A stretch of DNA of 64,000 nucleotides from Streptomyces exfoliatus (GCF_000725545.1 NZ_JNZP01000005.1:1-64000); one strand, 5' to 3'. Numbered from the stretch's first letter, positions 16,157 to 26,332 are shown. Program-made: numbers and translations. Notes: generated by a model not told the origin, from the letters alone.

Positions 16157-17596
16157 ATGTCCAGGGAGCAACGCGGGCCGAACGAAAAGCTCGGCACGGT
16201 TCTCGCCCTCGCGGGAATCAGCAACGCCGGGCTCGCCCGGCGCGTCAACGACCTCGGAACGCAGCGTGGACTGACGCTTCGTTACGACAAGACCTCCGTC
16301 GCCCGATGGGTGTCGAAGGGCATGGTGCCCCAGGGCGCCGCCCCGCACCTGATCGCCGCAGCGATCGGGCAGAAGCTCGGCCGTCCCGTGCCGCTGCACG
16401 AGATCGGGCTCGCCGACGCCGACCCGGCCCCCGAGGTGGGGCTCGCCTTCCCGCGCGACGTGGGCGAGGCGGTGCGCTCGGCCACCGATCTGTACCGGCT
16501 GGACCTCGCCGGTCGGCGGGCCGGCGGTGGCGGGATCTGGCAGTCGCTCGCCGGATCCTTCGCGGTGAGCGCGTACGCGACGCCCGCGTCCCGCTGGCTG
16601 ATAACCCCCGCCGACCCGTCGGTGGAGCGGGACGCCCCCCGCCCGGCGGGCGGCATCACGGCCGCCGTCACGGAGCACACGCGCGTGGGCCACAGCGACG
16701 TCGCGAAACTCCGCGAGGCGGCGGAGGACGCCCGCCGCTGGGACTCCAAGTACGGCGGCGGGGACTGGCGCTCCTCCATGGTCCCCGAGTGCTTACGGGT
16801 GGACGCCGCTCCGCTCCTCCTCGCCTCGTACTCCGACGAGGTCGGCCGGGCCCTGTTCGGCGCGACCGCCGAGCTCACCCGGCTCGCCGGCTGGATGGCC
16901 TTCGACACCGGGCAGCAGGAGGCCGCCCAGCGCTACTACATCCAGGCCCTGCGGCTCGCCCGCGCCGCCGCCGACGTGCCCCTCGGCGGCTACGTCCTGG
17001 CCTCGATGTCCCTCCAGGCGACCTACCGGGGCTTCGCCGACGAGGGCGTGGACCTCGCCCAGGCCGCGCTCGAACGGAACCGGGGCCTGGCCACCGCCCG
17101 GACCATGTCCTTCTTCCGGCTCGTCGAGGCACGCGCGCACGCGAAGGCCGGTGACGGGGTCGCCGCCGCGGCCGCGCTGAAGTCCGCCGAAGGCTGGCTG
17201 GAGCGCTCACGGGACGGGGACGGCGACCCGACCTGGCTGGGCTTCTACTCGTACGACCGGTTCTGCGCCGACGCCGCGGAGTGCTACCGCGACCTGAAGG
17301 CGCCCCACGAGGTGCGGCGCTTCACCGAGCAGGCGCTCCTGCGGCCGACCGAGGAGTTCGTCCGCTCGCACGGGCTGCGGCTCGTGGTCTCCGCCGTCGC
17401 CGAGCTGGAGTCGGGCAACCTGGACGCGGCCTGCGCGGCGGGCACGCGCGCGGTGGAGGTGGCGGGCCGGATCTCCTCGGCGCGGACGACGGAGTACGTA
17501 CGGGATCTGCTGCACCGGCTCGAACCGTACGGGGACGAGCCTCGCGTCATGGAGCTGCGGGAGCGGGCCAGGCCGCTGCTCGTCGCCCCGGCGTGA
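16157..17596 (+). CDS. sporulation-associated regulator (S. griseus ORF1590 / NsdA-like)
   Basis: A 479-residue protein. The N-terminus resembles a divergent helix-turn-helix ([12 protein letters not shown], then [10 protein letters not shown], about residues 21-54). The rest is predominantly helical repeats of TPR character ([24 protein letters not shown]). It matches my memory of the S. griseus ORF1590 sporulation protein family, of which NsdA is a paralogue. Start ATG 16157 follows GAGGGG with a short spacing; the frame is open far upstream but without family similarity. For ORF1590 two nested products from alternative starts were described, so an internal start is possible. The biochemical role is not known. 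Confidence 0.78.
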   Translation: MSREQRGPNEKLGTVLALAGISNAGLARRVNDLGTQRGLTLRYDKTSVARWVSKGMVPQGAAPHLIAAAIGQKLGRPVPLHEIGLADADPAPEVGLAFPRDVGEAVRSATDLYRLDLAGRRAGGGGIWQSLAGSFAVSAYATPASRWLITPADPSVERDAPRPAGGITAAVTEHTRVGHSDVAKLREAAEDARRWDSKYGGGDWRSSMVPECLRVDAAPLLLASYSDEVGRALFGATAELTRLAGWMAFDTGQQEAAQRYYIQALRLARAAADVPLGGYVLASMSLQATYRGFADEGVDLAQAALERNRGLATARTMSFFRLVEARAHAKAGDGVAAAAALKSAEGWLERSRDGDGDPTWLGFYSYDRFCADAAECYRDLKAPHEVRRFTEQALLRPTEEFVRSHGLRLVVSAVAELESGNLDAACAAGTRAVEVAGRISSARTTEYVRDLLHRLEPYGDEPRVMELRERARPLLVAPA

Positions 17597-17701
17597 CGTC
17601 GGCCCTCTCCCCTGGGCGTGACCTGCGTCTCGTGATGTCGCGCGAGGTTTCACGGGATTGTCAGTGGGCCAGTGCACTATCGGGGGTGGGAGGTGGCTCT
17701 G

Positions 17702-18886
17702 GTGTTTGACTGTGACGTGCTGGTGATCGGTGGCGGGATCGTCGGTCTGTCGACGGCGTACGCGCTGACGCGCGCCGCTCCCGGCACGCGGGTCACGGTC
17801 CTGGAGAAGGAGCACGCCCTCGCGCGCCACCAGACGGGGCGCAACAGCGGCGTGATCCACAGCGGGATCTACTACCGGCCGGGGTCGCTCAAGGCGCGCT
17901 TCGCGGTCGAGGGCGCGGCCGAGATGGTCAAGTTCTGCGCGGAATGGGGCATTCCGTACGAGGTGACGGGGAAGCTGGTCGTCGCCACCGCGCGCGAGGA
18001 GCTGCCCCGGTTGCACGCGCTCGTGCAGCGCGGCAGGGAGAACGGCATCCCGGTGCGCGAGCTGGGCCCGGCGCAGATCAGCGAGTACGAGCCACGGGTA
18101 CGGGGCCTGGCTGCGATCCACGTCGGCACCACCGGCATCTGCGACTACGGGGCGGTCTCCGCCCGGCTCGCCGAGGCCTCGGACGCCCGGATCCTGTACG
18201 GCGCGGAGGTCACCGTGATCGACCGGCGGCCGTGGGGCGTCGCCGTGCGGACGGCGGACGGCCGGGTGGTGCGGGCGCGGGTCCTGGTGAACTGCGCGGG
18301 GCTGCACTGCGACCGGATCGCACGGCTCGCGGGCGACGACCCGGGCATGCGGATCGTCCCCTTCCGGGGCGAGTACTACGAGCTGGCGGACCCCTCGCTC
18401 GTGCGGGGCCTGGTCTATCCGGTGCCGGACCCGGCGTTCCCGTTCCTCGGGGTGCATCTGACGCGGGGCATCGACGGCGGCGTCCACGTCGGGCCGAACG
18501 CGGTCCCGGCGCTCGCCCGCGAGGGATACGGCTGGTCCGTCGTCCGGCCCCGCGAGCTGGCCGGCACGCTGGCCTGGCCCGGCTCCTGGGCCATCGCCCG
18601 CGCGCACTGGCGGTACGGGGCGGGAGAGCTGCGCCGGTCGCTGTCGAAGCGGGCCTTCACGGAGGCGGTGCGGCGGCTGCTTCCGGTGGTGGAGGAGTCC
18701 GACCTGCGCCCGGCGGCGGCCGGGGTCAGAGCCCAGGCGGTGCTGCGGGACGGGACGCTCGTCGACGACTTCCTCATCCGCGAGGCGGCGCGGACGGTCC
18801 ACGTCCTGAACGCGCCCTCGCCCGCGGCGACGGCGTCCCTGCCGATCGGCCGAGAGGTGGCGGGGCGGGCGCTGGCCCTGCTGTAG
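17702..18886 (+). CDS. lhgO: L-2-hydroxyglutarate oxidase / FAD-dependent dehydrogenase
   Basis: A 394-residue flavoprotein of the DAO superfamily. The FAD dinucleotide fold is at the N-terminus (VLVIGGGIVGLSTAYAL), followed by the family signature HQTGRNSGVIHSGIYY (about residues 45-60). Members oxidise L-2-hydroxyglutarate to 2-oxoglutarate, passing electrons to the quinone pool or to oxygen. GTG 17702 is chosen behind GGGAGGTGG; GTG 17693 is an alternative. It stands alone between the sporulation gene and trmB. Confidence 0.87.
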   Translation: MFDCDVLVIGGGIVGLSTAYALTRAAPGTRVTVLEKEHALARHQTGRNSGVIHSGIYYRPGSLKARFAVEGAAEMVKFCAEWGIPYEVTGKLVVATAREELPRLHALVQRGRENGIPVRELGPAQISEYEPRVRGLAAIHVGTTGICDYGAVSARLAEASDARILYGAEVTVIDRRPWGVAVRTADGRVVRARVLVNCAGLHCDRIARLAGDDPGMRIVPFRGEYYELADPSLVRGLVYPVPDPAFPFLGVHLTRGIDGGVHVGPNAVPALAREGYGWSVVRPRELAGTLAWPGSWAIARAHWRYGAGELRRSLSKRAFTEAVRRLLPVVEESDLRPAAAGVRAQAVLRDGTLVDDFLIREAARTVHVLNAPSPAATASLPIGREVAGRALALL

Positions 18887-19033
18887 CGCGGCCCCGGCCC
18901 GTACCCCGTGCGCTCGTCCGGGTACCCCCGTGTGCTCGTCCGCCCATCCCCGTGCGCGCCCGCGGCCCGTACCCGCTGCTCGCCGGTCGCACCGCGCGCC
19001 CTCGCCCGGGCCCACCGTAGAATCGGGGGCATT

Positions 19034-19828
19034 GTGTCTGAGCAGCCTGAGAACACCCCGCGCCCCGCCGCCGACCCCGCCCAGCCCGTCGCGCAGCGGG
19101 GCAGTCGGAGGTTCGCCCCCGGTGAGGGGCCCCTGCCCGATCCCGCCGGCTCCCACCACGAGCGCCGGATCCGCAGCTTCCAGCCGCGCCGCAGCCGCGT
19201 CACCACCGGTCAGGCCGAGGCGATGCTGAAGCGGTGGCCCGACTGGGGACTCGACATCGACGGCAAGAGCGTCCTCGACCTCGGCGAGATGTTCGACGGT
19301 CTCCCGGTCGTCCTGGAGATCGGCTTCGGCATGGGCGAGGCGACCGCGCAGATGGCCGCCGCCGACCCCGGCACCGGCATCCTCGCCGTCGACGTGCACA
19401 CTCCCGGCCAGGGCAATCTGCTCGGCCTCGCCGACCGGAACGGCCTGACCAACGTCCGGGTCGCCAACGGCGACGCGATCATCCTGCTCCGCGAGATGCT
19501 CGCCCCCGACGCCCTCGACGGCTGCCGGGTCTACTTCCCGGACCCGTGGCCCAAGGCCCGCCACCACAAGCGGCGGCTCATCCAGCCCGAGTTCCTCACT
19601 CTCCTCGCGACCCGGATGAAGCCCGGGGCCGTGCTGCACTGCGCCACGGACTGGGAGGAGTACGCCGAACAGATGCTGGAGGTGCTCTCCGCCCATCCGG
19701 ACTTCGAGAACACCCAGGCCGACGGCGGTTACACGCCCCGCCCGTCCTTCCGGCCCCTCACGCGCTTCGAGGGCCAGGGCCTGGACAAGGGTCACGTCGT
19801 GCACGACCTCCTCTTCCGCCGGAAGTGA
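19034..19828 (+). CDS. trmB: tRNA (guanine-N7-)-methyltransferase TrmB
   Basis: A 264-residue SAM-dependent enzyme that makes m7G46 in the tRNA variable loop. The SAM-binding motif EIGFGMGEAT lies near residue 99, and the TrmB signature YFPDPWPKARHHKRRL near residues 171-186. An N-terminal extension of about 60 residues rich in Pro and charged residues is usual for actinomycete versions. GTG 19034 follows ATCGGGGGCATT. The prsW homologue follows on the same strand after a gap of about 124 bp. Confidence 0.93.
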   Translation: MSEQPENTPRPAADPAQPVAQRGSRRFAPGEGPLPDPAGSHHERRIRSFQPRRSRVTTGQAEAMLKRWPDWGLDIDGKSVLDLGEMFDGLPVVLEIGFGMGEATAQMAAADPGTGILAVDVHTPGQGNLLGLADRNGLTNVRVANGDAIILLREMLAPDALDGCRVYFPDPWPKARHHKRRLIQPEFLTLLATRMKPGAVLHCATDWEEYAEQMLEVLSAHPDFENTQADGGYTPRPSFRPLTRFEGQGLDKGHVVHDLLFRRK

Positions 19829-19952
19829 CCTGCCGGCCGGAGGCGAACCGCCCACCGGTTCCGACCCGCGGGCCGGAACCGGCCCCGCCGAGATGACCGA
19901 GACCGGGTAACTCCGTCGCCCGGTGTCGGTGGCGGTCGTTAGGGTCGCTCAC

Positions 19953-21284
19953 GTGTCGAAATCCGTCCCCGCCGACCAGCCGGAAGCCGCTCCCGTCCCG
20001 CTCAGGGACGCCGAGGAGCCTGCCTTCCCCGCCGCCGCCGACCGGTCCCAGTGGCGCTACCGGCCGCGACGGGCCTTCTGGCGCAGCCGGCTGGTCCGGG
20101 CCGTCGCCCTCGTCACCGTGCTCGCGATCTGCGCCCTCGTCATCCTGGGCCTGGTCCGCGAGCAGACCGGCACCGAGGGCTTCCTGGTGGGTCTGGGCCT
20201 CGCCGTGCTCCCCGTACCCCTGCTGATGGCGGCGTTCCGCTGGCTCGACCGGGTCGAGCCGGGCCCCTGGAGGAACCTGCTGTTCGCCTTCGCCTGGGGC
20301 GCCTTCGCCGCCGCGCTCGTCGCGATCCTGGCGAACACCTTCGCCATCCGCTGGATCGCGACGGCGACCGCGGACCCGCACTCGGCCGACAACCTCGGTG
20401 CCACGGTCGTCGCGCCGGTGGTGGAGGAGAGCGCGAAGGCCGCCGCGGTCCTGCTGCTCTTCCTCTTCCGCCGCCGCCACTTCGGCGGTCTCGTCGACGG
20501 AGTCGTCATCGCCGGCTTCACGGCGACCGGCTTCGCCTTCACCGAGAACATCCTCTATCTCGGCAACGCCTTCGGCGAGGACCAGGAGTTCGGCTCCTCC
20601 GGCATCGGCATGGTGACGGCCGGGACCTTCTTCGTACGGGTCGTGATGTCGCCGTTCGCGCATCCGCTCTTCACCGTGCTCACCGGCATCGGCTTCGGCC
20701 TCGCCGCGCTCGCCCCGCGCGGGAAGCGGGTCCGGAAGGTGCTCCTCCCGCTCGCGGGGCTGCTGCTCGCCATGGGCCTGCACGCCGCGTGGAACGGCTC
20801 CGCCACCTTCGGCGGCCCGTGGGCCTTCTACGCGGTGTACGGGGCGCTCATGGTCCCGGCCTTCGGGCTGCTGACCTGGCTCGCGGTGTGGAGCCGGCAG
20901 CGGGAGCTGCGCACGATATCCGGCGAGCTCCCGGCGTACGCGGAGGCCGGCTGGCTCTCCCCCGCCGAGCCGCTGGCGCTCTCCTCGATGCGGGCCCGTG
21001 AGATGGCCCGTTCGTTCGCCGCCCGGACGTACGGCCCGACGGCCGCGCGGACGGTCGGTGAGTACGAGTCGTTCGCGACGACGCTGGCGTTCCTGCGGGA
21101 CCGGGCCAGGCGCGGCACGGCGGGACCCGACTTCCCGGCCCGGGAGCAGGAGCTGTTGCACCATCTGTGGCAGCGCCGTGAGGTGGCCTCGCCGTCGCTC
21201 ACGTACGCGGCCAGGGCGACGGGCCGGGTGTGGTCGCCGCCGCAGTACCTGGACTACGGCGGCTACAACCCGTACCGCCGTTAG
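19953..21284 (+). CDS. PrsW family intramembrane metalloprotease
   Basis: A 443-residue membrane protein with about 8 hydrophobic segments. The PrsW motifs are visible: VVEESAKAAA (EExxK, about residue 153), FAFTENILY (about 190), HPLF in a later helix, and MGLHAAWNG (about 275). Such proteases cut membrane-bound anti-sigma factors or act on prenyl-type substrates in related families. A soluble C-terminal tail of about 120 residues follows. GTG 19953 (MSKSVPAD...) is preferred. Its stop codon TAG overlaps the stop TAA of the convergent aldo/keto reductase in the tetranucleotide TTAG. Confidence 0.87.
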   Translation: MSKSVPADQPEAAPVPLRDAEEPAFPAAADRSQWRYRPRRAFWRSRLVRAVALVTVLAICALVILGLVREQTGTEGFLVGLGLAVLPVPLLMAAFRWLDRVEPGPWRNLLFAFAWGAFAAALVAILANTFAIRWIATATADPHSADNLGATVVAPVVEESAKAAAVLLLFLFRRRHFGGLVDGVVIAGFTATGFAFTENILYLGNAFGEDQEFGSSGIGMVTAGTFFVRVVMSPFAHPLFTVLTGIGFGLAALAPRGKRVRKVLLPLAGLLLAMGLHAAWNGSATFGGPWAFYAVYGALMVPAFGLLTWLAVWSRQRELRTISGELPAYAEAGWLSPAEPLALSSMRAREMARSFAARTYGPTAARTVGEYESFATTLAFLRDRARRGTAGPDFPAREQELLHHLWQRREVASPSLTYAARATGRVWSPPQYLDYGGYNPYRR

Positions 21285-22225
21285 TTCGACGCCTCCGTCA
21301 GGAGGGTCAGCTCGGCCTCCGTCAGGGTGAGGCCGGCGGACGCGATCAGGGCGGGGAGCTGTTCGACCGTACGCGCCGAGGCGATCGGCGCAGCGACGGT
21401 CGGGCGGGAGGCGAGCCAGGCGAGGGCGACGGAGGCGGGTTCCGCCTCGTGCGCCTCGGCGACCGTGTCGAGCGCAGAGAGCACGGCCCGGCCCCGCTCG
21501 CTGTCCAGGTGCTTGCCGGCTCCGGCGGCCCGAGCGCTGTCGACGGCGGAGCCGGGGCGGTACTTGCCGGTGAGGAAGCCGGCCGCGAGTCCGTAGTACG
21601 GGACGGCGGAGAGGCCGGACTGCTCGACCGTCTCCTGGAGGGGGCCTTCGTAGGTCTCGCGGGAGACCAGGTTGTAGTGCGGCTGGAGGGCCACGTACCG
21701 GGCCAGGCCCTCGGTCTCGGCGAAGTCGAGGGAGGCGCGGAGCCGCTCGGGGGAGATGTTGGAGGCGGCGACGGCCCGGACCTTGCCGTCCTTCACGAGC
21801 TGGTCGAGGGCGGTGACGATCTCCTCGACGGGGACCGACTCGTCGTCGAAGTGCGTGTAGTAGAGGTCGATGTGGTCGGTGCCGAGGCGGCGCAGGGACT
21901 CCTCCGCGCCGGCCTTGATGGTCGTGGCGGAGAGCCCCTTGAAGCGGGGGTGGGCGCCGACCTTGGTGGCGACGACGATGTCGGCGCGGTTGCCGCGGGA
22001 GGCGAGCCAGCGGCCGATGACGGTCTCGGACTCGCCGCCCTCGTTGCCCTCGGCCCAGGCGGAGTAGACGTCGGCGGAGTCGACGAAGTTGCCGCCGGCG
22101 GCTGCGTAGGCGTCGAGGACGGCGAAGGACTGCGCCTCGTCGGCGGTCCAGCCGAAGACGTTGCCGCCCAGGGCGAGGGGGAAGACGTTCAGGTCCGAGC
22201 TGCCCAGCGGGCGGAGAGAGGTCAT
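21281..22225 (-). CDS. aldo/keto reductase
   Basis: A 314-residue NADPH-dependent oxidoreductase of the AKR fold, closest in look to the tas/YajO group. The catalytic tetrad is visible: Asp and Tyr in FVDSADVYSAW (about residues 49-59), Lys in VVATKVG, His in YYTHFDDE. A C-terminal motif APIASARTVEQL binds cofactor phosphate. The start ATG 22225 opens MTSLRPLGSSDL, the usual family N-terminus. The substrate cannot be inferred. It is 50 bp downstream of the M23 peptidase on the same strand and may be read with it. Confidence 0.88.
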   Translation of the reverse strand: MTSLRPLGSSDLNVFPLALGGNVFGWTADEAQSFAVLDAYAAAGGNFVDSADVYSAWAEGNEGGESETVIGRWLASRGNRADIVVATKVGAHPRFKGLSATTIKAGAEESLRRLGTDHIDLYYTHFDDESVPVEEIVTALDQLVKDGKVRAVAASNISPERLRASLDFAETEGLARYVALQPHYNLVSRETYEGPLQETVEQSGLSAVPYYGLAAGFLTGKYRPGSAVDSARAAGAGKHLDSERGRAVLSALDTVAEAHEAEPASVALAWLASRPTVAAPIASARTVEQLPALIASAGLTLTEAELTLLTEASN

Positions 22226-22275
22226 GAGTCGGTCAACCCTCTCCGCCGCCGGAGCTATTCCGCGACGGGAACCCG

Positions 22276-23412
22276 TCAGACCGAGAGGCCCTTGGAGCGG
22301 AGCCAGGCCGCCGGGTCGATGCCGTCGCCGCCGGGCGTGTGGACCTCCATGTGGAGGTGGGCGCCGGAGACGTTGCCGGTGGCGCCGACGCGGCCGATCG
22401 TCTCGCCGGTGCCCACGGTCTGGCCGACGCCGACCGTCATGGACGACAGGTGGCAGTACCAGACCTCGGTGCCGTCCTCCAGCTCCAGGACGATCCGGTA
22501 GCCGTAGGAGCCGGACCAGCCGGCCGACTTCACGGTGGCGCCGTGGACCGCCTTGAGCGGGGTGCCGGTGGGCGCGGCGAAGTCGAGGCCCGTGTGGTAG
22601 CCGGAGGACCACATCGAGCCGGACTGCATGTAGGTGGCGGTGAGGGAGTACGAGGAGAGCGGCATCGAGTAACTCGCGGCGAGCTGGGCGAGGCGCTCGG
22701 CCTCGGCCTTCGCCCTGGCTTCCGCCTCCGCCTTCGCCTTGGCCTCCGCTTCGGCCTTGGCCTTGGCTTCCGCCTCGGCCTCCGCGGCCGCCTTCTCCGC
22801 GGCGTCGGCCTTGGCCGCGGCCTCCGCGGCGGCCTTCTCGGCGGCCGCCTTCTCCGCCGCGGCCATGTCGGCGGCGTCGGCGGAGGCCTGCTGCTGCTCG
22901 GCCTGCTGGAGGATGCGGGCGCGCAGGGCCTCGCCGGCGTCGGCGGTGCCGGTGGTGAGGCCGGTGGGCTCGCCCTGCCCGGCCGTTGCGCCCTGCCCGG
23001 TGTCGGGCGTGGTGTACGTGGCGGCCGTGAGCGGGTTCGGGTTGGAGCCGGCCGCGCTCGCGGTCTCCATCTCCGTGTCCGTGTCGGAAAGGAGGTCGCC
23101 GACGCCGGGGAGGTCGTGGGCGTCCGGCAGGCCCAGGTCCGGGAGGTCCGGGAGCGATATGGCGACCGGCGGCTTGTCCTGCGCGGTGGCGAGGCCGCCC
23201 GCACCGACGGCCGCGATGACACCCACGCCGAGGACGGTGGAGGAGCGGGCGAAGTTGGAGCGCTGTTTGACGACCCGGTGCCGGCCGCCGGAGCGGCTCT
23301 GGGCGCGGAGGGACTCCTCGCTGGGGTTCCACTCGGTGTCCGGGGCGGCGGGACCCGCACCACCACCGAAGGCATCGAAGGGGGCTTCGGGTACGGGAGT
23401 GTTGGACGCCAC
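22276..23412 (-). CDS. M23 family peptidoglycan endopeptidase, riboswitch-controlled
   Basis: A 378-residue exported cell-wall hydrolase. A cytoplasmic head of about 55 residues is followed by one hydrophobic segment (about 57-77, VGVIAAVGAGGLATA). An Ala/Glu/Lys-rich helix of about 85 residues (163-248) is probably coiled coil. The C-terminal M23 domain (about 273-373) has zinc ligands in GYHTGLDFAAP and AHLHMEV. It should cut peptide cross-links in the wall. GTG 23412 is the start, with AAGGAG 9 bases upstream; the longer frame merely translates the upstream c-di-AMP riboswitch. Turning down this gene when c-di-AMP is high would limit wall cleavage, as shown for rpfA in S. coelicolor. Confidence 0.9.
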   Translation of the reverse strand: MASNTPVPEAPFDAFGGGAGPAAPDTEWNPSEESLRAQSRSGGRHRVVKQRSNFARSSTVLGVGVIAAVGAGGLATAQDKPPVAISLPDLPDLGLPDAHDLPGVGDLLSDTDTEMETASAAGSNPNPLTAATYTTPDTGQGATAGQGEPTGLTTGTADAGEALRARILQQAEQQQASADAADMAAAEKAAAEKAAAEAAAKADAAEKAAAEAEAEAKAKAEAEAKAKAEAEARAKAEAERLAQLAASYSMPLSSYSLTATYMQSGSMWSSGYHTGLDFAAPTGTPLKAVHGATVKSAGWSGSYGYRIVLELEDGTEVWYCHLSSMTVGVGQTVGTGETIGRVGATGNVSGAHLHMEVHTPGGDGIDPAAWLRSKGLSV

Positions 23413-23435
23413 TAGGGCGCGCTCCTTTCCTTCCT

Positions 23436-23575
23436 TCTCGCCTACCGGGTTAGCTGACGGGTTCGGAGCAGGAAGGTCTCCTACGAGCACGTCGCACAGG
23501 TGCGAAGGGCCCGATTCACCCCAAGTAGTGGTTCCCCGGTTCCTTTTCAGGATTCGGCGCGTGCGCACGGTGCCG
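23436..23575 (-). promoter_or_regulatory. c-di-AMP (ydaO/yuaA) riboswitch
   Basis: In the 5' UTR of the M23 peptidase the minus strand reads CGCCGAATCCTG, then CCGGGGAACCACTACTTGGG and GTGAATCG, later CGAACCCGTCAGCTAACCCG and GTAGGCG. These are the conserved blocks of the ydaO/yuaA class. The closing stem pairs CGCC (23556-23559) with GGCG (23439-23442). The ribosome-binding AAGGAG lies just after it, so control could be at transcription or translation. In this class ligand binding usually turns genes off. Confidence 0.88.
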
Positions 23576-23770
23576 TCTCTTGCGACGGCTGGGACGACCG
23601 CACTGCGTTATCGAACGTTAATAGACAGGGGGTCCCGATTCCAAGCCGTTCCTCTTGATCATTCATGGAATTGGGGGAGAATAGCCCGAGTTGACCCCCC
23701 TTCAGTAAGGGCCGCGCAAACCTCCGCGATCTGACGTTATGTCAATTGTTATCGCAGGGACACCTTTCGA

Positions 23771-24985
23771 CTACGGCCCGTGACCGGATCCGTTCGGCGG
23801 CACCACCGGCATCGTCCGGCGCCGCTCCGGCTGCCCCGCCGCCGGGCGGCTCAGCGCGAGCAGCGCCATGTCGTCCGTGGACCCGCCGCCCGTGTGCAGT
23901 CGTACGTCGTCCACGAGCGCGTCGAGCAGTTCCTCGGGCCCCGGGAAGATCCGGCCGGCGAGGCGCTCCCCCGGGTCGTAGAAGACACCCGCCGCGTTCC
24001 GCGCCTCCGTGAGTCCGTCGGTGTAGAAGAGCAGCGTCGCGCCCGGCGGGAACGGCCGCCCCTCGGCCCGGTCCGGCCACGTCGCCAGATCGCCCATGCC
24101 GAGCGGCAGCGCCGGCTCGGTCGGTTCGAGCGTGTCCAGACGCCCGTCGGCGTACAGCATCAGCGGGGGCGGGTGCCCGCGGTTGACGACCCGTACGAAA
24201 CCGTCGAAGGTACCGCTCCCGTCGCCGCGCGGGATCTCGGCCAGGACGGCGGTGGTGAACCCCTCGAAGGCGTCGAGCCCGTCGCGCCGGGTGCCCTCGC
24301 GGGCGAGGGCTCGTTCGAGGCGCCGCGCCACGCCCTCCAGGTTGCGCTCCTGCTCGGCCGCCTCGCGGAAGGCGCCGATGACGATGGCGACGGCCTCGAC
24401 CGCCTCCATGCCCTTGCCCCGGACGTCGCCGACCACGAGTCGCACCCCGTAGGGGGTGTCCTGGACGGCGAACAGGTCGCCGCCGATGAACGCGTCCGCT
24501 TGCGCCGCCTCGTAACGGGCCGCGCACTGCAGCCCGCCGATCCGCTCGGCGGGAGTCGGCAGCACGGCCTTCTGCGCGGTCTCCGCGATGACCCGCGCCG
24601 AGGCGAGCCGCTCGCCACTGCGGCGCACGACCCGGCTGATGAGGAGGGCGAGCGCGGAGACGGTGAGGACGGTCAGGGTCTCGGTGAGGGTCGGGATCTC
24701 GGTGGCGGTGCCGTTGTAGAGGTGCAGCCCGACGGAGGCGAGGACGGCGGCGATCCCGGTGAGGAGCGTCGTGAGCGTGGAGAAGAACGGCGCGGCGATC
24801 AGCGGGGCGGCGGAGAAGAGCGGCGCCGCGGTGTACGCGGGCGGGGTCAGCAGGTCGAAGACGACCCCGCCGACGATGACCAGGGGCGGCAGGGCGCGGA
24901 TGAACCGCCGGGCACGCCCGTACGACCGGCGGCCCTCGCCGTCCCGCCGCCGCCCACCGCCGACCGCTCCTAGGGGGTGCCCCAC
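23771..24985 (-). CDS. membrane SpoIIE-type PP2C protein phosphatase
   Basis: A 404-residue protein. Two to four hydrophobic segments occupy about residues 30-125 (LVIVGGVVFDLL; LTVLTVSALALLISRVV). A PP2C/SpoIIE phosphatase domain follows (about 160-385) with metal-binding acidic sites in FIGGDLFAV, VVGDVRGKGMEA and LLFYTDGLTEAR. It lacks the HATPase domain of the phosphatase at 2.5-4.2 kb. The probable substrates are phosphorylated STAS-domain anti-anti-sigma factors, none of which is adjacent. GTG 24985 is chosen because CAGGAGAG lies 7 bases upstream; the frame stays open to 25039. Confidence 0.86.
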   Translation of the reverse strand: MGHPLGAVGGGRRRDGEGRRSYGRARRFIRALPPLVIVGGVVFDLLTPPAYTAAPLFSAAPLIAAPFFSTLTTLLTGIAAVLASVGLHLYNGTATEIPTLTETLTVLTVSALALLISRVVRRSGERLASARVIAETAQKAVLPTPAERIGGLQCAARYEAAQADAFIGGDLFAVQDTPYGVRLVVGDVRGKGMEAVEAVAIVIGAFREAAEQERNLEGVARRLERALAREGTRRDGLDAFEGFTTAVLAEIPRGDGSGTFDGFVRVVNRGHPPPLMLYADGRLDTLEPTEPALPLGMGDLATWPDRAEGRPFPPGATLLFYTDGLTEARNAAGVFYDPGERLAGRIFPGPEELLDALVDDVRLHTGGGSTDDMALLALSRPAAGQPERRRTMPVVPPNGSGHGP

Positions 24986-25123
24986 CTGTGCTCTCTCCTG
25001 CCCGGTCCGTACCGGCGCGGTCCGCACCGCGCCCTTCAAGGGTGGCCGCCGCCGCGGGGGGCGGCGACTCCCACGGGGCCGACTGGCGTACGGACCGGGC
25101 GGCGGCCCCCTGAAGGGGAAGGC

Positions 25124-26332
25124 TCAGTCCTCCGCGAGGCGCCCGCCCCGTGCGAGGAGGGCCATCGCCGCCGCGCACCCCAGACCCACCGCGCACAGCA
25201 CCAGCCACGGCACCTCCGACCAGCCGGCCACGTCGAGCAGCGCGCCCGTCCCCAGGTTCCCGAGGGTGATCCCGATCCCGCACACCGTGTTGTAGAGCCC
25301 GTAGTGGGTGGCCACCCATCGCCCCCGGGCCAGGGCGACGACGGTGTCCATCTCGTACGGGTAGAGCACCGCGTTCCCGACGGCCAGGACCGCCGCGCAC
25401 AGCAGCAGCCCGACCGGGCCCCTGCCCAGGGCCGCGGGGAGCAGGAAGGCCCCGCCCATCAGCCCGAGACCGAGGACCAGGCACCGTTCCCGGCTCAGCC
25501 GGCGCCGGCACCAGGCCGTGATCCGCAGCTGCCCGACCAGCGCGACGAGAGCCGAGACGACGAACAGCGCCGTCGTGAGCCCCGTGCCGCCCGCCGCGAG
25601 CGGCAGCGCCAGATAGACCTGGAAGGACAGGACGTACGAGCCGGTCATCGCGAGCGAGAACAGCCAGAAGGTGCGGTGGGCGAGCACCGTACGGAACTGG
25701 CCCCGCTCACTCCCCGCCGGCGCGGTCCCCCCTCCCCCTACGGGCATGTACCGGAGCTGTACGAGGGTGAGGAGGGCGAACAGCACCGCCGCCACCAGGC
25801 ACGTCAGCCGGAAAGACACCCCCGTCAGGGCCACCCCGAGGAGCGGCCCGAGGAGGATGCCCGCCTGGTAGTACACGTTGAACAGGGCGAAGGCCTCGAC
25901 CCTCCGCTCCTCCCCGGCCTCCGCGGCGAGACAGGCCCGCACGGCGGGGTTGAACAGCGCCCCCGCGAGACCGGTCGCGAGCGAGGCGGCGATCAGCATC
26001 GGCAGCGACTGGGCGAACGCGAGGGCTCCGAAGCCGGCCGTCCGCAGCGCACAGCCGGCCACGATGAGCGGCTTGAAGCCGAGCCGGTCGGCGAGCGCCC
26101 CGCCGACGAGGAACATGCCCTGCTGGGACAGGTTCCGGGCGCCGAGGACGAGGCCGACCGCCCAGGCCGCCATGCCGAGCCCGTCCGCGAGGTGCGCGGC
26201 CAGGTACGGCATCAGCATGTAGAAGCCGAGGTTGATGGTGAGCTGGTTGAGGAAGAGGAGCCGTACGGCCGGTTCGAAGGTACGGCTCTGCTTCCACACC
26301 CCGCCCCGGGGAGTGGTCGTCGTGGTGCTCAA
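25124..26332 (-). CDS. MFS transporter, probable exporter
   Basis: A 402-residue protein with about 12 membrane segments. The loop [12 protein letters not shown] (about residues 77-88) is the MFS TM2-TM3 signature. The likely start is TTG 26332, which overlaps the stop of the cysteine-synthase-like remnant in the sequence TTGA, implying translational coupling. The first hydrophobic helix begins after about 20 residues ([18 protein letters not shown]). MFS exporters paired with PLP-dependent cysteine synthase-like enzymes occur in siderophore and amino-acid-derived metabolite loci; that pairing is the only hint of substrate. Confidence 0.8.
   Translation of the reverse strand: MSTTTTTPRGGVWKQSRTFEPAVRLLFLNQLTINLGFYMLMPYLAAHLADGLGMAAWAVGLVLGARNLSQQGMFLVGGALADRLGFKPLIVAGCALRTAGFGALAFAQSLPMLIAASLATGLAGALFNPAVRACLAAEAGEERRVEAFALFNVYYQAGILLGPLLGVALTGVSFRLTCLVAAVLFALLTLVQLRYMPVGGGGTAPAGSERGQFRTVLAHRTFWLFSLAMTGSYVLSFQVYLALPLAAGGTGLTTALFVVSALVALVGQLRITAWCRRRLSRERCLVLGLGLMGGAFLLPAALGRGPVGLLLCAAVLAVGNAVLYPYEMDTVVALARGRWVATHYGLYNTVCGIGITLGNLGTGALLDVAGWSEVPWLVLCAVGLGCAAAMALLARGGRLAED

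Noticed and set aside
23413..23568. N-terminal extension of the M23 peptidase (52 extra residues)
   Set aside because: This stretch is the c-di-AMP riboswitch in the leader; the good ribosome-binding site supports GTG 23412.
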